A stretch of DNA of 64,000 nucleotides. Origin: Isoetes taiwanensis (taxonomy: Eukaryota > Streptophyta > Lycopodiopsida > Isoetales > Isoetaceae). This document shows, piece by piece, positions 60,176 to 64,000 of the stretch. Position 1 is the first letter of the stretch. Each line of letters begins with the position of its first letter. The notes under the pieces were generated by a model. That model was given only the letters and a program-made list of their open reading frames with translations. It did not search any database and was not told where the DNA came from. Both the position numbers and the translations under genes were made by a program. Location: positions 3,589,279-3,653,278 of the forward strand of contig JAJEKV010000067.1 of the NCBI GenBank assembly GCA_021234155.1, read 5' to 3'.

Positions 60176-60580
60176 CGAAGAAGAACGAAATACTACATTA
60201 TTAAATATGCTTTTAGAATTTTAGGCTAAACTCAAATAGATTTCAACCCCCTACAAGTGGCAAAATTAAGTCCCTATACTTGGCCAATATAGAGCTTGGC
60301 CATAACCCTTAAAATATAAAATTATTCCATGGTTTAAGTGGCCACCACAACAAGTTGCTAGTGCACATAACATTTGAAATGGCCACGCCATAGGGGTTTG
60401 AAGATTTGGCAAATATCAAATTGGCCACTTATGAAGTAAACTTAATTAAATGGTACTTTGAACTGGCCACCACCCTTTGGTCATGGTGAGAATGCATCCT
60501 ACTCAGGCGTGGCCGACTATTTTACGAAATATGTGAATGTGTGGCCAACTGGCCCGCTGGGGCCACTAAAAAATACCCTG
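59637..60580. mobile_element. Non-autonomous hAT-type element, 944 bp
   Basis: The ends are inverted: CAGGGTATTTTTTA at 59637 and its complement TAAAAAATACCCTG ending at 60580. The 8-bp sequence TAGTAGGT is present on both sides (59629-59636 and 60581-60588). CAGGG-type ends and 8-bp target duplications are the hAT signature. The interior has no transposase but has repeated TGGCCA-type words and a 31-base A run (60143-60173). The perfect ends and target copies suggest a fairly recent insertion. Confidence 0.85.
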
Positions 60581-60594
60581 TAGTAGGTCACTAG

Positions 60595-60720
60595 GATCGC
60601 AACCGCGATGTTCGTGAGCAGTGGTATTGTTTTCTTGCCGTGCTTAGCTGCTACACAACATCGCGGCCGCGATAGTGTGGAGTGCTATTTTAGTTGCTTG
60701 GAAGGATCGCGGTCGCGTTT
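60595..60720. repeat. GC palindrome repeats, right side of the hAT element
   Basis: GATCGCAACCGCGATG, CATCGCGGCCGCGAT and GGATCGCGGTCGCG occur at spacings of about 50-60 bp. They continue the array at 59434-59584. Confidence 0.7.
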
Positions 60721-63700
60721 CTCTACAGTAGTTTATACTTTTCGTTGCACAGCATTATGCAGCCTATCAGGCACTCACCACAGGCTTTTGTTTACAGCAC
60801 TTGCTCTGTTTCGAGGACCGGATGTCGAACCCATCCGTATTATAACCCCTTCCAATGAAAGGAAATGGTGTATTGAGATTGCACAAGCCATACCGCACAT
60901 TAAAGGTGATCGCAGAAAGGACCTGTGCCTGTTCCTGCGGACTGGAAAGAAACCTGAGGACGTTGAACAAGTTGACATAGTGGTGGCAATGTGGGAAGGC
61001 ACGAAGAACAATGTGCAAGATGCTATCATATGCAGCATTGAGGACACACAAGCATTGCAGTTCCTGGAGTACATTTTGAAATGGGCGCAATTATGATCCG
61101 TCTTTGATGATGACCCGACAAAATGAACAAACCCGACCGGAAAAAAAACCCCCACATCAGCTAAGGGTTATGGCTGGTTGTTGCCATCCTATGAATCTCT
61201 CTTTTGTCGGGAATAAAGGGCAACAGAGACATATTGGTAGGGTTCTCGGCATGCGAAATGGTTTGTCCACGAACAAGAAGCCTCCGATTTGTGCTTTGAA
61301 AGCGATTCGGGGCGAAAAATGCCCTCTGTGATGGACACCAATTGGCTAAGAGCCGTGGCCAAGAAAAAGAGTGTGAAGCCTATTGCTACTTTGGGAGAGA
61401 CGTCAGCACCAAAAAAGGTTGTTGAAGAACCACAATCCACGATAAACCCCTCCCAGATTATTAACCCTACTCTTCCTCTTGCTTTGAAGGCCCCGATAGC
61501 ACTACATCCGGTGGATTTATTCCAAAAACTCCCTCCTTTCAAAATTAACCTTAGAAATCGACACTGGCGACGATAGCCCGCAGCCCCGCCATTCTCAAAC
61601 CCCCCCCATTCACGGATGCCTCCTCTAGACTAGCATTGACATGGCCCCACGCTTTTGCCATTCCGGTCGAGTTGAAGTTCAATCCGGAAGAGGAACATAA
61701 GATGGCGAGCAAACCACTTTCGAAGCTTGAACAGTTCAAAAGGTTTTACCCTTAGGGGTTAATTGGTTTACAAAGATTTCTATTTTTGATTGTGAACATG
61801 CACCAGCAAACTTGACACCTAATGAATCACGATCAAATGACCATGTTCAAACTCGTTAAAAGCTTCAAGACATACCCGACAGAGGTCCTCACACCTGGCG
61901 GCGTCGTCTTGGTTTGACCCTAGTACCAAGTAACTAATTCTTTATCTTTTGGACACTTTCGTTATGTAGATTTGACTTGATGGTTGTCTATCTTTCGGGG
62001 AGGAGGGTGACATGGAGCAATCGAGGAAGATTTGAAGGGCAAGAAATTTTATATTATTTCGGCAACCACGATATTTGCTTGCGGTACAACTCCTTTGTTC
62101 TATTGTCGGCCGGTTGGAGCAAAGAACGAGAATTTGCCAAAGTATATGCTAGAAGAAGATCGAGGGTGCTCAACGGAAATCTTCTGACAAAGGAATATAT
62201 AGAGTTGAGTATTCAATGCAACGAAGTAATTGCAAACACCGCGTCTGAGAGAGCCACCGATTGAAAAATCGCAACAACCGTCATCGGCACAAGGCTTATG
62301 GCTGTCCTCCACAAGGACCTATAGGGACAGCTACAACTTCAGCTTGGAAGGTATTTATTCATTTTCTACTGGCCAACATCGCGCCGCGATCTTGATGACC
62401 TTCGCCTGCGCAGGATTTCCATGAAATTGCAACGCGACCACCTTGAAAGTCACGGGAGCTTAAGGATGAAAAACAATTCATCTTTATGGATGAGAAGGTT
62501 TTCAAGAAGTTAATGGAAGTTGCGGTGCGTGGGTGAGTCGTAAACTTCGATGGCGACCATGGTGAGTTTCCGGACAAGCCATCCAAAGACTTCTTTAACA
62601 AGACCTGGCTCCGGTTGCTCACGAGGTATGTCGAATCAGGAAGCGTCCACAACTTTCGATGAGATTATAGAAGGCAAGACCTATTTAAAGGTGCAGTCAG
62701 GGTATAGCGGGAGATTTGATTGCAAACAACGGGCAACTGACATTAGAACCCTCACTTTTATGAGGCGCGAAATTTTATCTTATGCCACAAATTTGCTGCA
62801 AAAGGATTTCGATAGCTGGGAGGAATTGCTTCAGGCTTTTCCTGATTTGACTGAACAAAGAATACTGGATATATCAGATACCGATACAGAGTACGTGAAG
62901 GCTAACTATAACAAGGAGCATACACTAGGTAACCTACCTGTAGCCTTTCTGGAGCCAATCAGGAATATTCTAAAGCCAGAAGAGGCTAGAAAAAGAAAGA
63001 AAAAGAAAAATATTGCCATAGCAGTGACAAAGGATGGCATCCCTACTTCCTCCCAAGTGTCAGAGAATGCGACATTGATATTTATTGACATCCGAGGGAT
63101 GAACAAGGTATGGGATTGCAAGAAATACACAGATCTATTTACAAGGATAGCTACCATGACGAATGCCAAAGTTTATCACTTGGTTATTATCATGCGCTCT
63201 GTGAATTTGCCCAATTGCTTGTACAGTCAGAAGCAAATTCAGGGCGAGGGCCACCTATCTTTAGGTTCTTATGAAGAAATGGGATGGGAGAGCAAACGAA
63301 GGGTGAAAGAACATCAGTACTATATTAGTCATATGTGCATTAACAGGAGTGATGTTCGTGTAGCACCTGTGCAACCAGAGCTGGAGCTTCGCCTATCTCC
63401 ACACGGCAAGGCTCCTAAGTCAACACCATTGCCTCCAATGCCGCTAGCAGGTAATGAGGATGCCGATGAGAAGATAAAAAAGAAATTTCAGACTCTTTTT
63501 ACAGGCAAACCAAGATTCAAATGGGCGGCAATGGAAGGAGATCTTGTATTGAAATGCCAGCTGAAAACCTCGTATGCCTACCATATTGTTGAACAGCTGG
63601 TGCCGACTGATGGTTGCGTTCTGGATTTCTTTTCGGCTGGAACAGAAGTGTTGCTCTTATGCAAGGCAAAAAGAGTGTGGCCTTCGAAAGTTCAGGTAAA

Positions 63701-64000
63701 GTGTGCCGTTTCCTGAGGGCGTTCTTGGAAACGCCTGAGAAAATGGCCAATCAAAGTACGGGGGGGCTTGAAGAAGAGGAGAAAGCAGAGAATGTTGAGC
63801 CTGATCCAGCGCTGCCCAACATCAGTATCACCCAAAACACAGATCTATCAAAGTTGGATTCCATTTTGGAAAACCTCGATGCTAAGTCCTACGAAGAGAG
63901 AATGCAAGAAACAAAGCGCTTGCTTGAAGAGACGGAAAAAGGTATAGAAGCCCTGGAGCCCACTTTTCAAAAATTGAGTGCACTTAATGAGAAGCTTGAT

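Larger units (their letters stand above)
59411..60797 (+). other. First intron of the methyltransferase-like gene
   Basis: The boundaries are GTAATT and TTTACAG, and splicing preserves the frame (phase 1). The intron contains the palindrome repeats and the hAT-type element, which together make up nearly all its length. Confidence 0.5.
59383..64000 (+). pseudogene. Beta-class DNA methyltransferase-like gene, runs off the window
   Basis: Exon 1 (59383-59410, MAPKDSLRE) ends at GTAATT. Exon 2 starts at 60798 after TTTACAG; splicing makes the codon GCA and continues in frame as ALALFRGPDVEPIRI to about 61090. The 61100-62640 part is frame-broken. From about 62655 a long frame includes SENATLIFIDIRGMNKVWDC and then NAKVYHLVII, where beta-class enzymes have the DPPY motif; here it reads DIRG. 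Later come YHIVEQLVPTDG and VLDFFSAGT (from 63618), matching the SAM-binding VLDPFAGSGT motif. A one-base shift near 63660 gives KKSVAFESSGKVCRFLRAFL, the expected next strand with its acidic residue. A coiled-coil-like Glu/Lys tail stays open to 64000. The motif order DPPY-like then FxGxG-like is that of beta-class N4-C/N6-A methyltransferases. The altered catalytic motif suggests it is not an active enzyme. Confidence 0.55.

Overview
The window looks like repeat-dense nuclear DNA of a land plant, inferred from plant-type telomere repeats (TTTAGGG)n, GT-AG introns, TATA promoters, a CACTA/EnSpm-type transposase, a LINE and a tRNA-derived SINE. The DUF7869-type and methyltransferase-like genes suggest a seed-free plant (fern, lycophyte or bryophyte), but that is a weak guess. 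No rRNA gene, bacterial operon or CRISPR array was seen. Almost every long gene is broken by small indels, many of them in C/G-rich words, so annotated breaks may be partly real decay and partly sequencing or polishing error.

The backbone is a large duplication. Copy A (1-14806) is collinear with copy B (about 28989-43818). Copy B belongs to an apparently complete transposon at 29406-55527: terminal inverted repeats starting CACAACAAGA match at 25 of 29 positions, the flanking trinucleotide ACC is duplicated, and the element splits a minus-strand DUF7869-like gene whose two halves (57636-55528 and 29405-29070) rejoin in frame when the element is removed. Inside, left to right, are: GC-rich subterminal repeats; minus-strand SNF2-like helicase fragments; an internal GC-rich block with TATA box and first exon; hairpin repeats and telomere-like repeats in the first intron; a SET-domain ORF; a TNP2-type transposase; a satellite of about 1.1-kb monomers in a three-monomer higher-order unit; a pyrimidine tract; four more hairpin units; an unrecognised gene (50203-51802); a possible small secreted peptide; a spliced gene ending at 54771; and the GC-rich right end. 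Copy A has the same order but stops inside the satellite at about 14806.

The spacer 14807-28836 holds a degenerate LINE (20495-23373), a 19-bp minisatellite (25063-25352), a large inverted repeat of diverged satellite (25531-27300), a duplicated TATA-driven small gene (27335-28330) and a tRNA-type SINE (28837-29067).

Right of the transposon, the DUF7869-like gene runs on the minus strand and a divergent plus-strand gene starts near 59383 and leaves the window at 64000. The latter resembles a beta-class DNA methyltransferase with an altered catalytic motif. Its first intron contains GC palindrome repeats and a 944-bp hAT-type element with a perfect 8-bp target duplication. The combination worth most attention is a 26-kb CACTA-like transposon carrying two chromatin-type domains (SET, SNF2) and its own higher-order satellite.
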